Origin: Liolophura sinensis
Taxonomy: Eukaryota; Mollusca; Polyplacophora; Chitonida; Chitonidae
Assembly: GCF_032854445.1 (NCBI RefSeq)
Contig: NC_088305.1
Coordinates: 32,079,645 to 32,143,644, forward strand
Reading direction: 5' to 3'
DNA length: 64,000 nucleotides
In this document: positions 45,194 through 58,220 of the stretch, piece after piece
How positions within the stretch are numbered: the first letter of the stretch is position 1
How the letters are laid out: every line of letters starts with the position of its first letter
The notes under the pieces: generated by a model
Database searches by the model: none
Seen by the model: the letters and a program-made list of their open reading frames with translations, nothing else
What the model was told of the DNA's origin: nothing
Made by a program: the position numbers and the translations under genes

Positions 45194-45390
45194 TCCTATA
45201 TATGTGCTCCAAACGAATGCAGGCCAATAATCTCTGCCGCATTGCTGGGATATTTCATGATGGATGGAATGCTGATGTGGATATGCACATATCAATCGTG
45301 ACCAGTGGAGGCAAGCTATGTAAGCGTAGAAATGCCTATGGTGCCCATGAGTCAACCATCGAAATGTGGTTTGATTGCCAACGTTTGTGA
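45194..45390 (+). other. Possible terminal exon of an unidentified protein
   Basis: After a good acceptor (GGAGTTTTCAG) a phase-1 frame runs 64 codons to TGA. It contains four Cys (MCSKRM, NNLCRIAGIFHDGW, GKLCKRRNAYG, MWFDCQRL) and a protein-like composition. No upstream exon was identified between here and the SINE at 44.84 kb, and no family was recognised. It could be the relic of a secreted protein gene. Confidence 0.3.
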
Positions 45391-45884
45391 CGTTAGGGGT
45401 GCATGGGAATTAACTGAAGAATGAGCCCAGCCCCTCCAATTTTCTTTTCTTTAAGCTTAAATTAAACTAACAGGGTCGTGAATAGAACTGTTTATATACG
45501 AAAGCCTGTTTTTATTCAAGGTCTGACGACCCTGCCTTCCGTCAGCTAACACAGATCTCAGCAGGTTGGCGATCAGCTGCCAGACATAGAGCTGACAAAT
45601 CCAAATGGACAATAACTTCATAAAATGTCGCCTTTCCGTACAGACTTTTTAAAAAAAACCTCTAACTGTGTACAGGTAATGTCTCATTTATAATGCAAAC
45701 AGGTTACACTAGTACCCAGCCAACTACGTGAATTTTTCTGTGGTTCAATATTTTCAAACATTTTGACACCCTGCTGACTTGCAGTTACATGGATACTGGA
45801 AAGCTCATTTATAAATAAAAAAAAGATCCATCGATCATGAAGTTAGTCCTGACATTTTATCTGCTGCATAAGTATTTCGCTCTA

Positions 45885-45955
45885 GTAGAAGAATGTTCAA
45901 GGAATTTTACTTATATGACGGCGTGCGGTTATTGATGGAGGAAATCAGAGGCGAA
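45885..45955 (-). mobile_element. SINE family 1 scrap
   Basis: Only the core (TTTTACTTATATGACGGCG) is recognisable. Confidence 0.4.
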
Positions 45956-46221
45956 TAATTTGTCCATGTATAAACATTAGCTTAATCAATAACACAAAAA
46001 TGTCCTGCTTTGTCAGGCAAAGGACAAACTTCCTGAAGTGATGGACTGTAAAAAAAAAATATCTGAAAAAAGAAGAAAAACACTATTTTCCACACGATCT
46101 GGCACAGGGAAACTGCGACCAAAGACCATACAAGGCAGCCAAAGAAAGCAAATCATTTCAAAAACGTCTTCTAGTCTCCTAGTTAATTTTACTTTACCTC
46201 CCAGAGCAGAAGTGAGAAGAC

Positions 46222-46350
46222 CTTCTAGTACATGTTAGTCAACCAGAACATGTTAGTCAACAAGTACATGCTAGTCAACCAGCACGTTAGCCAACCAGTA
46301 CATGTTAGTCTACCAGTGCATGTGAGCCAACCAACACGTTAGTCAGCCAT
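46222..46350. repeat. Imperfect ~21-bp tandem repeat
   Basis: Units of the form ACATGTTAGTCAACCAGT, with drift, about six copies. Confidence 0.7.
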
Positions 46351-46669
46351 TTCTCCCATACAGAAAGTCCAGAAGAAGCAAGGTAGAGCCCAGAAAATCC
46401 GAGGATGAGGCCAAGAAACATGAACCAAGTAATACATGTTTACATGTGACACACATTTACATTTTGAAACTTCCGGGAATATATGTTGTTTACTGATATC
46501 TACAAATCCAGCCTTGTGATCACCTCACATGGCTTCTATCAACTAAAGTTGTTGTCCAGTTCAACACTGTGTTAGCAATATATAGAACAACATGGTATGC
46601 TTGAATGTCCAGTCCTGATCCTGCTGGCTGCCTGACAAGGGGGACCACTCTTGTGGTCAAAACCACAGT

Positions 46670-49600
46670 TTATATAGGAGGAGGTAATCCACCGCCACCA
46701 ATACCATTGCCTTTATGTGACATCACTGCAACACAAAAAAAAAATAACATTAACTTGTATAGTGTTCCAGGCATTGCATTTACATAAACATTTTACATTA
46801 TGTAGTTATCCATTTCTTACAAATTAAGAAATTTCAGAAATATGGTTCGACAATGTCATATATTTGAATCTATCACTCATTATGTATACTTTAAAGCATA
46901 CATTGTCCAGGAAGATTTCTTTATTTTGGTGAATCGTGTTAGTGCAATGTGATACATGGCACGGATAATCGACCAACTCTGAACGTAATCATGGCGCTTA
47001 GGCAGTTAGGGGATTTCGTTGTCACACTAGTCTTGATTGTTCCAAACCACTTCCTTTTAGGACTGATTAATTCATTTGATTGGTGTTTTTACGCCGTACT
47101 TGCGTAGCGTCGTTTTGCTTGTGGAGATGGTAAACTCAGGATACTAACGTGTATTGTTTAAACGTGGAGACCACAGAGTAGATACACGTGTGGTTTAGAG
47201 GATACCTCTACGTAGATACACGCGTTGTTCAGAGGGAACCTCCACGCAAATACACGCGTTGTTCAGAGGGAACCTCCACGTAAATACACGTGTTGTTCAG
47301 AGGGAACCTCCACGTAAATACACGTGTTGTTCAGAGGGAACCTCCACGTAAATACACGTGTTGTTCAGAGGGAACCTCCACGTAAATACACGTGTTGTTC
47401 AGAGGGAACCTCCACGTAAATACACGTGTTGTTCAGAGGGAACCTCGACGTAAATACACGTGTTGTTCAGAGGGAACCTCCACGTAGATACACACGTTGT
47501 TCAGATGGGACCTCCACGTAGATACACGTGTTGTTCTGAGAAAACCTCCACGTAGATTCATGTGGTGTTCAGAGGAGACCTCATGACGGAAACACCTGTC
47601 CCGAAGGCAGAGACCTCATGACTGATGTACGTCGCGTAGGCAATGGACCTCATGATTGATACACGTATCGCGTAGGCAGAGACCTCATGATTTACACAAG
47701 TGTCAGGCATATGGACGTCATGACCGAGACACGTGTCGTGTAGGCATGAGAATGTCATGATCGAAACACCTGTCGCATAGGCAATGGGACGTCATGACCG
47801 AGACACGTGTCGTGTAGGCATGAGGACGTCATGACCGAGACACCTGTCGCATAGGCATGGGGACGTTATGAACGAGACACGTGCCGCGTAGGCATAGAGA
47901 CACGTGGGCAGGCAGCGTGCCGCGTAGGTATAGAGAAGTTGAGTGTTTAGATAAGGAGACCTCTCTTCCTTGTTATTTAGACACGTACGCTCAGGGTAGA
48001 TACACATGTTTAGAAAAGGAATCTTCAGGTCAGAGGCAGCCCTGAAAACCTCGAGAATAATACATACATTTCTACTGTCAGGGTTTGGCGAATTTGCTTG
48101 TATCTTCAAGGCCACAAATTTGTATGTAAACCGTGAAAATAACTCATTTGCTTTTCACATCCTAGAGTAGGATCTGACTGACCTTTTGTGGGACCTAGCA
48201 TTCAGTAAGTTTTAGTACTGTATGTTAGTAATTCACATAATGTCACATACTGAAACCACACGATTAAGGGTTTGGCTGGTCAAGTCGAGACGTCAAGAAA
48301 TAAAATCTTATCCCTTTGTCTTGAATTTACTCTTTTTAATAAATTTTCGGAAATCAAGAAAGCAATGTAGGGCGCAAGATTAAAAGTTCTTAGCAGAAAA
48401 CAGAAAGTCTAGATAGCCTCGATTGGGGATCAGAAGGTAGGCGAGGGTGTCAGCAATGTGGCCTCTACAGTAACAGTCTCACCTTTGAAAGCTGCTCTCC
48501 TACATATCTCCTCACCAGCCACAGAGAAGTGGGTGGACAGCAGTTTAGCGCAGTAGTCGTCAAAGGGTTCGCTAACCCACGCCGGAATGATCATTTCACA
48601 AAAATCCGCATTCTTTAGGGTCCAACCAAACGAGCAAGACGATGCTGTGAGGCAGAAATTGCAACAAATGAAAAAATGCAGCTTCGTGTAAAGTAAGAGT
48701 AATGGTGAAAGGGGTTTTGGGAAAAAAATAGTGTTCTGATTTGTGTTTCTCCGCGTACCGTGATTGGCTGGGTAATGTCAGTTGCCCCTGAAGGTTCCTC
48801 AACCATCTGGATGGGGTGGGGTGTGTGTGTGGGGGGGGGGGGGGGGGGAAAGGGGGGGGAGTTCAAATCCGGGCGTTAAAACTAACTAAAATTGCGCATA
48901 GCTTGACGTAAACTGCTATTGAAAAAAAAACAAATATAAGTAGAACTCTTTCATATACTAAAAACTAAGTGCCTTGGGCCTATATGGAGAGTGTTTATGA
49001 TTTAATTATGACCTCTGGTAAAATTTAACAAAGGTAAAATGGCTTCCTTCTGGTAGACTCTGACACGATACAAACAGCATTCTTAAGTTTTATTTACTTA
49101 TTTGACCGACTTCTGCTTTGGAATATGTGGACTGATATAACTGGTGATTTTATCATTTGTTTATATATTTGACAGTATGAAATGCTGACGACTTTTCTCC
49201 CTCGTCTATAACGTGCCACACTGATCAGCATAATGACTGAAGCCCCTGTAGTAAACCTAGGGACGTATCCCATGTACACAACAAGCCTCCTTACTTAAAT
49301 GCAAAGAAAACACTAAAATAAAGTATTTGTCAGATGAAAGACCTTTAAACTAAAATAAGTTGAATATTTCTTTAGAATTTTGCTGACCGACCAAAATGCA
49401 TTTAAAACATAGGATTCTATTGTGGCCTGTAGATAACCCAGAGGTTATCAGTGATTGTAGATAACCCAGAGGTTATCAGTGATGTCACAGCACTAGTCTT
49501 GATTTGAAATCGTTTCAAGGTCCATTTGCTGAATGCATTCATAGTTCTAAATGAAGATTCATAGTAAATGATGAGATATATCAATCTTTGTGTGTCAAGT

Positions 49601-52386
49601 GGCAAAAAATTAAAATGATATCACTGATCCCAGTATGGTCAGAAAAGGTTATAGTGGAATTCAAAGTTTTAAATGGATTTTACTAGGTCAAAAACTATTG
49701 TAAAAAAAAATTAAACTATTTTCCCGGACAATATTTAATAGTCTTTCATCTGACATGTACTTCATACCAGTGCGTTCTGGCCTCTAAAACCTCAGCTGTA
49801 CCAGCGATAAGCAAGTTAAAGCTCGCGACTTCAGCGGCCAGAGAACGATCTGATGCATGGAAAAGAACGTTACAGGTTATCGAGTCACTTCCAACTGTAC
49901 AGGATGGTAACATCTTGTGGATAGGAATGTAGTGTGCGGCATATAATTACCAGATCAGGTGTCCGTAAATAAATATGTATGTCGTCATGACCGAAGATAT
50001 TCATGGAAGTTAACGACAACAACAAAATTGCCGACTGGGATTATTGATATTGTGACTAGTCGCTACTCACACTTCAAGTCCGAAGAACATTATGAGTTAA
50101 AGGCGTAATCTACAGCAGAGAGAGTAAAACCAGAGCAGCGACGACAGTGTGATAGACGTACAGCATAGGGAGTAAAACCAGAGCAGCGACGACAGTGTGA
50201 TAGACGTACAGCATAGGGAGTAAAACCAGAGCAGCGACGACAGTGTGATAAACGTACAGCAGAGAGAGTAAAACCAGAGCAGCGATGACAGTGTGATAGA
50301 CGTACCACATATACAGTAAAACCAGAGGAGCGACAACAGTGTTACAGACGTGCAGCATAAAGAGTAAGACCAGAGCAGCGACGACAGTGTGATAAACGTA
50401 CAGCAGAGAGAGTAAAACCAGAGCAGCGACGACAGTGTGATAAACGTACAGCAGAGAGAGTAAAACCAGAGCAGCGGCGACATTGTGATAGACGTACAGC
50501 ATAGGGAGTAAAACCAGAGCAGCGACGACAGTGTGATAGACGTACAGCATAGGGAGTAAAACCAGAGCAGCGACGACACTGTAATAAACGTACAGCAGAG
50601 AGAGTAAAACCAGAGCAGCGACGACAGTGTAATAGACGTACAGCATAAGGAGTAAAACCAGAGCAGCGACAACAGTGTAATAGACGTACAGCATAGGGAG
50701 TAAAACCAGAGCATCGACGACAGTGTGATAAACGTACAGTATAGAGAGTAAAACCAGAGCATCGACGACAGTGTGATAAACGTACAGTATAGAGAGTAAA
50801 ACCAGAGCAGCGATGACAGTGTGATAAACGTACAGTATAGAGAGTAAAACCAGAGGAGCGACAACAGTGTTATAGACGTGCAGCATAAAGAGTAAGACCA
50901 GAGCAGCGACAACAGTGTGGTAGACGTACCGCATATAGAGTAAAACCAGAGCAGCGACGACAGTGTTATAGACGTACAGCATAGACAACAGTGTTTGGAT
51001 GAACAGCATAGGGAGTAAAAGCAGAGCAGCGACGACAGTGTGATAGACGTACCACATATACAGTAAAACCAGAGGAGCGACAACAGTGTTATAGACGTGC
51101 AGCATAAAGAGTAAAACCAGAGGAGTGACAACAGTGTTATAGACGTGCAGCATAAAGAGTAAAACGAGAGGAGCGACAACAGTGTGATAGACGTACCGCA
51201 TAGAGAGTAAAACCAAAGTAGCGATGGCAATGTGATAGCAAATGATTACACGTAACCGGTGTAAATGCTTAAATGATAGCAAATAACACGTCCCTATGAT
51301 GTTAACAGCAATTTATCAGACGTTAATGGTCTATGATGACTCGAAGCGCGGTGTTGCCGTCACATTTAACATACAATCACGTTAAAAACATTGCAAAAGG
51401 ACCAGGCCTTTTGCTGGATGCTTAGCCCACCAGCAGAATACTCGTTCATGCAGGGACGCATTAACACGTACACGTATGTATGTAGGCCTACACGTTTTAG
51501 CGATATAAAACTCTATTTAACCATATGCTTTCAGTCCATTTACTCCATGCGCCCTTCTTTCCTTCGCCGATAAAGCGTTATCGCAGTCATATAAGTAAAA
51601 AGCTTTTGAATACGGCGTTTAACACAAAACAGTTAATCAATTTAATGTGTGTCCCACAATATCACACTAAAAATTAAACACCCAAGGACGGTTCGATTTC
51701 CGGTAAGTTGTCTAATTCAACACCCCGTTCTCTGATGTAACACTTCCTTAACGACTATTAAAGAAAAATAGATTATAAGAATTGTCTTCGATTCAACGTG
51801 AATTTGGTTTATTGTGAGTACTAGATGTAACCGTTTTTGTTGTTAGTACCAGATGTACCATGTTTGTATTAGTACCAGATGTAACCGTCCTTTTTGTTAG
51901 CACTAGATGCAACCGTGTTTGTTGTAAGTACTAGATGTAACCCTGTTTGTTGTAAGGACTAATTGTTTGATGTAAGTGCTGGACGTAACCGTGTTTGTTG
52001 TAAGGACTAGGTGTTTGTTTTAAGTGCTGGATGTAAACGTGTTTGTTGCACGTACTAGATGTAACGGTGTTTGTTGTAAACATTAGATGTAACCGTGTTT
52101 GTTGTAAGGACTACATGTTTGTTGTAAATACTAGATGTAAACGTGTTCATTGCACGTACAGGATGTAAGGGTGTCTGCTTACCTTTCAGCTCTACCAGTG
52201 TTTGTTGTAAACATTAGATGTAACCGTGTTTGTTGTAAGGACTACATGTTTGTTGTAAATATAAGATGTAAACGTGTTCGTTGCACGTACAGGATGTAAG
52301 GGTGTCTGCTTACCTTTCAGCTCTACCAGAGGTATTTGCGTAAACAGGAGCGCCGCACACATAATGTATACACTTGATCGCATCAT
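46670..52386 (-). CDS. Small secreted Cys protein with C-terminal GGGGLPP motif, gene B (3 exons, 96 aa)
   Basis: Exons on the minus strand: 52386-52314 (ATG to AAAG|GTAAGC), 48644-48483 (TGCCTCACAG|CATC to AAAG|GTGAGA), 46725-46670 (TGTTGCAG|TGATG to TAA). Both introns are phase 1 and the joined frame has no stop. Residues 1-24 form a signal peptide (hydrophobic VYIMCAALLF), start chosen at the first of two adjacent ATGs. Mature Cys are at 28, 40, 56 and 72 (spacing x11, x15, x15). The tail is GNGIGGGGLPPPI. A TATA box and initiator lie upstream. The same exon plan, phases and GGGGLPP tail occur in gene A at 59.6 kb, on the other strand. The family is unrecognised and the function unknown; secretion is inferred from the signal peptide. 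Introns are 3.7 and 1.8 kb and filled with minisatellites. Confidence 0.75.
47071..47103 (-). mobile_element. SINE family 1 tail scrap
   Basis: ATTTGATTGGTGTTTTTACG and the start of the core only. Confidence 0.5.
47160..47580. repeat. 35-bp minisatellite with a CACGTG core, intron 2 of gene B
   Basis: About 11 units. Each carries TACACGTGTTGTTCAGAGGG or a close variant followed by AACCTCCACGTAAA. Most units contain the palindrome ACACGTGT (an E-box, CACGTG). Confidence 0.9.
47580..47935. repeat. ~38-bp imperfect minisatellite, intron 2 of gene B
   Basis: About nine drifted units of the form GACGTCATGACCGAGACACG plus TGTCGCGTAGGCATG. Different in sequence from the preceding array except for the ACACGTGT core present in several units. 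Confidence 0.8.
48815..48862. repeat. (TG)n/G-run tract in intron 1 of gene B
   Basis: TGTGTGTGTG followed by two long G runs on the plus strand (C runs in the gene's sense), about 170 bp before the exon 2 acceptor. Confidence 0.9.
48870..50100. other. Intron 1 of gene B, no other gene seen
   Basis: Contains a 27-bp direct duplication (GATAACCCAGAGGTTATCAG type, 49430-49482), itself holding a small palindrome. No coding similarity. Confidence 0.5.
50117..51215. repeat. 48-bp minisatellite, about 23 copies, intron 1 of gene B
   Basis: The unit contains AGTAAAACCAGAGCAGCGAC plus GACAGTGTGATAGACGTACA and GCATAGGG. The length is 16 codons, so long frames arise on the minus strand (repeating LLWFYSLCCTSITLSS). 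These are low-complexity artefacts rather than exons: no splice sites are placed to include them. Confidence 0.93.
51820..52067. repeat. ~28-bp imperfect tandem repeat
   Basis: Units of the form TAGATGTAACCGTGTTTGTT plus GTAAGTAC, several copies of uneven length. Confidence 0.75.
52068..52329. repeat. 131-bp tandem duplication covering the exon 1 splice donor of gene B
   Basis: Copies at 52068-52198 and 52199-52329 are nearly identical. The right copy contains the last 16 nt of exon 1 and the donor GTAAGC; the left copy therefore carries a second, identical exon end and donor (exon-side base at 52183). Confidence 0.9.
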
Positions 52387-52474
52387 ACTTGTTGGTCCGA
52401 CACGAAGAGCGACCAATAAGCCTATCGTGACCTATCGATAACACCACGCCGTAAGTCGCAGCTGGCCACTGTAC

Positions 52475-52507
52475 TGAAAACTTGCACCCGGCGGCCGAAC
52501 ATTTATA
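52475..52507 (-). promoter_or_regulatory. Core promoter of gene B (TATA box and initiator)
   Basis: On the minus strand TATAAAT at 52507-52501 is followed by TTTTCAGTAC with an initiator A at 52475, 32 nt downstream, the canonical spacing. This predicts an 89-nt 5' UTR before the ATG at 52386. Confidence 0.65.
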
Positions 52508-53324
52508 CATCCTGTTCACCCTATTCTCTGGTCTTCTTTAGATGCACGGCGGTGTGATAAGGCCAATTGAAGAGGTCATTTTGTGGCATGTCGAAGCTTA
52601 GTCCCTCCTTAAACACCATTGTCCTCGAGGGCACAATTGTATGCGAATTTTGCTCTGTACATGTATAATGTTTCACTGCGTAGGCTGGAACATCAATGGA
52701 ACGATTCAAGTGGATCGTGTTTTTGACGTATTTCGTTCACTAAATTTCAATAAAATTATGCACCGAGTGAGCGTTCATTCCTCAAAGTTAACATTTGAAA
52801 GCTTATCTTTAAGCGTCGTATACTATATCTTTGTACAAAATTCGGGCGGAGAAATTTCTCGTGACCTTATAGTCTAATAAGACAGACGACGAAATGTTCA
52901 AAAAGAAATGTCTTCGCACTAAGTTTTAGGAAGGTTACACTGAGCTTTTGGGCAACGATTTTTAGTTTTAAAAACACGGGGTATTTTTGGATAAAATAAG
53001 GCAAACAGCTTTTATTTACGGACATCATTTGTAAGTGATTCTTCACACAGCTGAAGCTTACCCTATAATAATTTCTACTACCACTGCTATGAAATCTTCA
53101 GCGATTTGGCTTTCAGTCCATTGATTAAAAAGTTAATCTTAGAAAAAAATCATAATAATGAATACTATAATATAAAATTGTGAATGATTTCATAAGTGGG
53201 ATATCTGTTTTCATGATTTGTTCGTGATAAATCGTCTGTATAGTTTCCTCGCTGGGAGGGCCAAGTGCTGGTCTATTACGTGTTAACATTTCTATATTCA
53301 TTTATTGATTTACTGATTTATTTA

Positions 53325-53500
53325 TTTATATACATGTGTTTACTGATTACTTTTTTGACGTCGTACTCAGAAAGTGTTACTTATATACGATGGCGACCAG
53401 CTTATGGCTTGAGGAAACATGAATGTCAGAAGTGAACCACTGACCATTGGCGATTAACTGACGAACCTACCCACGTATGACATACGCGTTATTGATTGAA
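53325..53500 (-). mobile_element. SINE family 1, decayed
   Basis: TTTGACGTCGTACTCAGAAA and ACTTATATACGATGGCGACC keep the core; the body is strongly drifted. Confidence 0.55.
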
Positions 53501-55849
53501 GGCGGGTAGTCTAGTTCATGATAGATCATACCAGAGAGCACCATCAACTACTTCTTGCCAAAGAAAATGAGTGATAACTATAAATATGTTCACATTAAGA
53601 TTGTCTTGTCATTAGAATAAAACGTCGTGAAATGACCAAATAAATAAGAGTAAAAATGACAAAGAAGGAGTTGTCCATTTCGAAAATTATCTCTGTTATA
53701 TGTTATATTTGCCATCTGATATAACAACCATGAAATGTAATTACTGACATCTCTCGAACACGACCGGTGAAGCAGTGGCAACGGTGTGGCCACTGACATA
53801 CAGACGCACCCATACTATGAAGCAGTGGCATGTGTAATGATTGACGTCTGGTCTTGCATAGCCGGTGCCTCACCGTCACCAGTTGCTGAAGGACTGTCAT
53901 TAGGAACACTATGAATAAGGAAAATCACATTTCCCCCATAATATAAATGTCCTCAGTATGGACGTGGAGAACAGTGCTGTTACGTCTCTGACGAAAGACA
54001 ATTTTGCCACATTCCACTTGTCATTAAATAGGATCTTCACTTTTGTCGCAAATCCCTACTATTTTCTCCGTTAGCAAAAAAACAAAAAAAACTACTAGTG
54101 TTACAAGGCCATCCAGAGATTTTGTTAAGCTACATAAGTGTTCAGCGATGCATGAATTCACAGCCCGTCTGCTTAATTTGTTTCCATCCGTTTGATGTAG
54201 TCGCACAGTTTGGTACCTGATATATTTGACTTACCAGTCAATAAATGTCTAATCCATTTGGCCTGTGTCCTCAGTTCTTCTTAAAGGAAGAGATCGCTAA
54301 AAGTTAAAGTACATGTAAGCGTCACTAGATAGACCACTTATAGAGGTCAGTAAATTAGTTTCACTGACTTGTTCTACATTTTTGTTCAAGAGAGAAGGCA
54401 ATCAAACGTATGAATTGTGTAAGGTGAGTTTAGGAACTCTGGCGTCATGGGAAGGTTTTCTAACTATAAACAAGGCGTTAAATGTAGTAATAAATATTTT
54501 TCCACCCGGGTAACAGATTCCTTTCTTCTGGTGAACTTAACAAGGAGATGTAACATTTGAATGTCTTTAACATTCTTCAAAGCATTAAAAAAATAAATGA
54601 CATTATTTTTGTGCATAATTTTCAGTTCTCATGAACCTTACCCTTATTTTAGTGGGAGAATCCAACGACATTTTACATTATAAATTGTTCCTTCAAATCA
54701 TATGAAGATTATACTTGGTAACTCATTCCCTAATAAAGTGTATTTGCCACGTGTGCTACTGTCATAATTTAACGATAAGAACACCACTAGTAGTTTCTCA
54801 TTTACTTCCCTTTCCTTCGTCACCTCGCGCGACATTAACCATTGGAAGACACGATCTGATTCACCGAGATGACCAATCTTACCTTTGGAGCAAAAAAGTT
54901 CATCAGCCCATCAGAATCCCCCCCCCCCCCCCCCCCACCACCACCATTAGGCTACTCTTACTTTAACCTACAGCCAATACAATCAATACTTGTAATTATG
55001 GAGATTCCTGGCACCTGTCAACTTGAAGATGAATCATATTGGTTTAGCAACTGGAAGAACGGGTCGGTGTGAACTCGCGCGCGATAAACGGCTGAACAGC
55101 TGTACGGACGGTACAAAGCCTGTCACATACCCGATTGTGCTGACGAAATTAGATTGAGTACTCTCACAATTACTATCTTTGATTTTCTACAGAAGTAAAG
55201 ACTTCGATATGCAAACTTTAGCAAATGTCTGGTGACGTCAAAATGTACGATATCTGAGCCACTAAGGAAAGCAAGTACTTCTGTCCGGATGTCCTCAATG
55301 GATTGACAGATTGATTCATTGGTCTATTGATTGTTTGATTGACATTAAAGAGACCTCCCTTTTTTCCCAGTGTTATTTTCTGTATTTCACCCCAGCCTGC
55401 AAATAGGCAAACTTACAAGCAAATAAAGGCCTGAAAATGCTATTTTTGAAGAAATTAAACCTCAAAAAACTTTTAGTGACCCTGTTAGGTGGATCAATCT
55501 GTCAATATCAAGTAAAACTTCAGGTGAATTACACTATGCACAAGTGCCATCGTAACACATATTAGGCCGCAGTGATAGATGTAGTAGCGATAAATATATC
55601 ATGTTAGTGTCAGAATCACCCATCGGCACAGGCATGGACAGATAGGGGTAGTAGAGATAAATACAACATCAGGCTAGGTCTCAGAATCGCATGAACAGAA
55701 AGGAAACATTTCATATTCGCAAACACTTGTTTTGTTACTTGAAATTAGCAACGATATCGCATTTATAACAACATAATAACATGACTTAAACGAAACAGTG
55801 TTACCCGAAATAACACTGTTCACTGGGAGTAAATGAGAATAATTGTATT

Positions 55850-55957
55850 TATTTATTTATTTGATTGGTGTTTTACGCCGTACTCAAGAATATTTCACTT
55901 ATACGACGGCGACCAGCGTTATGGTGGGTGGAAACCCACGACCATCTGCAGGTTGCA
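55850..55957 (-). mobile_element. SINE family 1, 3' part
   Basis: (ATTT)n tail, TGATTGGTGTTTTACGCCGT and core, then a body stub ending ATCTGCAGGTTGCAG. The head is absent. Confidence 0.85.
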
Positions 55958-56490
55958 GCCCTGTTTCAGAAACTGTCGTGTATGAAATTGTTTTAGTATT
56001 AGTATAATATAGCCTTATTAAATGAAATCTATCTGATCTCTTGTGGTTGTATGACCCCATGACAGTATGGCATCAGAATTCGATGTTATGAAATTCTGAA
56101 TACGAATACGACGTAGTCTTTTTGTGGAGATGGTAGTGTGGGCTCTGTGCGGAGTTCGTTCTAAACGCATGAGGCGCTTCTCTCCAAAATGCCACTGTTT
56201 TTTTTTTCTTCAAATAATTATGACATCATCCGAGGCAATGACTTGTTGGTGTGCAAAAAAAGGCATATGGAGTTATTTTATACATTATAAAGTTCTAATT
56301 GCATGGCAGTTCAAAGTACCAGTGCGTAGAGCTTGTTTTACGTGTCACTGACAAAGGCCAATTTTGGTTCAGAGTTGGACTGATTTTATAGATAGCCTAG
56401 ACGAAAATATAGACGACAATTTAATAGAAACAGTCTAGACATGTAGGCGCAATTATGTAATTGTAAGATGCTGATACCACACAAACACGC

Positions 56491-56595
56491 TGGGGGCCTC
56501 CATGGCTGGTGCGGCGCAATTCGCGGAAGCCTCTCACCAATACGGTAGCTATGAATTCAAGTTCAGCTCATGCTGGCTTCCCCTCCGGCTCTCAG
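56491..56595 (+). mobile_element. SINE family 1, 5' part
   Basis: GGGGGCCTCCATGGCTGGTG head through GCTCATGCTGGCTTCCCCTC. The 3' half is missing. Confidence 0.75.
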
Positions 56596-58220
56596 ATCAG
56601 AGGCATCTAATTTAACATGAGTGTGTTTTTTGTGTGTTATCTTATTCTGCGTGGATAATGGTGCCATGTAGGGTATCGACTTTTTTAATTATTTACACTA
56701 ACAGTTAAAATAAAATCTAAACTGAAGTAAACTGAGAAGAAGCCGGGTTTCGCCTGTTGGGTGTGACCACTTGCCAGCAATCACACTGTCGCTATTGCTT
56801 TGGTTTTACTCTCCATTCTTTAATCTTTTATATTTCATTATAAATAGGTTTAATCATATGGAAGATCGTGAATTTCTTCTTGTAGAAGCGCCAATGCTAG
56901 CCTAGTCTAGCTATGTCATGTTGTACGTCTGAGCCACTATATATACATTGCTATACGAATGTCATTGACACTGTAATCTTGTACCATTCATCTTGAAACC
57001 AGTGCTATGGGTATTAGATGAATATTGTCAACATTTTCCATCCCATCACTTTAAAAGAAGACCATTTTACGCGCATTGTATAATTGTATCTCTGTTGGAT
57101 GAACTCTAAGGATGAAAGAAGTGGGTATATTGTCGTCTAATGAACGGTAATGTCGTTTTGATGATTTATATGTTCACCGCTTTCTAGTTGTCCACTGAAG
57201 CGATAAGTCTCGACTTTGAGCTCTTTTTGCTCAGATTTCTTTGACTTTTATTCCCATTTTTTTACATAGGAGAATACACACACAAACCTTTTTTTTCGTA
57301 TAAGTCGTATTGGATAAAGAAATGAATGATGCGACGGAAAATATAAATCTAGAATGTATGCTGAATACATTGAGTATCTGATCATTCTCCTACACGGTAA
57401 AATCAAATAAATGGCGGCCAATCTTTGAGTACGTATGCATGATTAAAAAAAAACCCCAAAAAACAAAAACAAATATAATTAGAAATTTAGTTTAGTGTAG
57501 TTAATTAAATCATTCTTATGGAGGGCATATATGGATTAATTGCAGAGTTAATAACAGCGTGTACAACAGAACACGTGTGGGACATTACAAAAACTCAAAA
57601 TACCTGAAGCCGAAATACAACAGGCGTGTTAAGCAGAAATATGATAATACAAGGATCTAAAAGGCTGCATAAAATAACTGGGTGGTTTAAAGGACACAGT
57701 TAAAGGTAACACATGCGCAATTCGGGAAATTGGGTGCAAGATTTGCCTCTAAACTCAAGAGTGAAGGAGCACTGATTGGATAATACTGCCAAACAGACAT
57801 TGTAGGTTGTTTATACGCTATAAATTTCTACACTGGTGTTTTGCACCTAGTTAAAATATATCAGAATTTTGTCTGCTTCGGATAGAACTGACAACTTTTT
57901 GCCCAGCAAAACTTAGATGATATATATTTTGGAGGTTGAAGTGGACAAAATTTATTACATAAATAATAAGGAAATCAGTGCGTTGGTATCAACTATAAAC
58001 ACAGGTATCAAAATGGATGTGTAGCGTTACTGAAAGGGGTTTCATTAGACTAAGGATATCTTAACCTGAATTACCGTGACACCGTTGTCAAAGAAGATAA
58101 ATTATAGCGCTGAAAGGAAACTAATAATAATTGCACTTTAAAAGGTATTTAATATTTCATTACACTGAAATGATGTGAGGAATGTTACCATTATCATTTA
58201 TATACATTAAACTGTAGAGA

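Noticed and set aside
48001-48060. Alternative last exon for gene B after TTTTCAG near 48043
   Set aside because: It would give only a few residues before a stop, whereas the acceptor at 46725 yields the GGGGLPP tail matching gene A.
47160-51215. Regular repeats that might suggest a CRISPR-like array
   Set aside because: Units are contiguous without unique spacers and the setting is eukaryotic introns.
50097-51282. 377- and 390-codon minus-strand frames (LLWFYSLCCTSITLSS repeats)
   Set aside because: Produced by the 48-bp minisatellite in an intron; two overlapping frames are equally open and no splice sites fit.
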